Below, piece by piece: positions 63,897 through 64,000 of a stretch of DNA of 64,000 bases (positions are counted from its first letter, which is position 1; every line of letters begins with the position of its first letter). The DNA comes from Rotaria socialis (lineage: Eukaryota > Rotifera > Eurotatoria > Philodinida > Philodinidae), in contig CAJNYU010000011.1 in assembly GCA_905331475.1 (NCBI GenBank), forward strand, positions 114,947-178,946, in the 5' to 3' direction. Made by a program: the position numbers and the translations under genes. The notes below the pieces were generated by a model. That model saw only the letters and a program-made list of their open reading frames with translations, searched no databases and was not told the origin of the DNA.

Positions 63897-64000
63897 TATA
63901 TATAACGGGTGGGCCATAAAGAATGATGGGTTTCGCATTTCTCGAATATCTCTACGAGTTTTCATTCGTTCGAGCTGATTTTTTTGGAACGAATCGCCGT
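63897..64000. mobile_element. Start of a second ATAACGGGTGG-ended element, cut by window end
   Basis: After a short (TA)n run the sequence ATAACGGGTGGGCCATAAAG begins. It shares ATAACGGGTGG(C/G)CCA with the fold-back element at 54779, then diverges. It continues past the window, so size and content are unknown. Confidence 0.6.

Overview
The window reads as nuclear DNA of a small AT-rich metazoan, most likely a bdelloid rotifer. Genes are compact, with many introns of about 45-60 bases, spliced GT-AG. Conserved animal genes (14-3-3, CARD caspase, Cys-loop receptor, Mediator subunit, dynein roadblock) sit beside genes of bacterial or fungal type (DyP peroxidase, agmatine-deiminase-fold enzyme, type II thioesterase). 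Such mixing is well known in bdelloids. The species call is inference; no rRNA or tRNA gene was recognised.

Layout. 0-8 kb, minus strand: aconitase (17 exons), DyP peroxidase (6 exons), MED26-like Mediator subunit (4 exons). 9.5-13 kb, plus strand: two tandem dynein roadblock light chains and a two-PDZ protein. 13.3-18.4 kb, minus strand: nicotinic-type Cys-loop receptor subunit and an Egalitarian-like winged-helix protein that stops without an exonuclease domain. 18.4-21.9 kb: mostly microsatellites and weak exon-like pieces. 21.9-26.8 kb, plus strand: 11-exon CARD caspase and a seven-helix receptor. 27-31.4 kb: mobile-element relics (a 688-bp fold-back element and a dead Tc1/mariner transposase interrupted by a 287-bp MITE with 8-bp target duplications). 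32-39.3 kb: intronless rhodopsin-like GPCR (minus), 14-3-3, a four-helix membrane protein, and a deiminase with a spliced-on secretory leader. 39.8-51.7 kb: gene-poor, with inverted-repeat elements, degenerate tandem repeats, a 100-N assembly gap and a broken ORF. 51.7-52.8 kb: type II thioesterase. 53.4-62 kb: decayed gene copies and fold-back elements. 62.2-63.8 kb: coiled-coil protein whose C-terminal region resembles ADP-ribosyltransferase-fold proteins. The window ends inside another terminal-repeat element.

The genes do not form an operon-like pathway. The sharpest contrast is between the gene-dense 0-39 kb, where foreign-type genes have acquired introns and signal peptides, and the repeat-dominated 39-62 kb. 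Exon boundaries were read by eye from splice consensus, frame continuity and family similarity. Where I give a protein length, the exon lengths sum to a whole number of codons.
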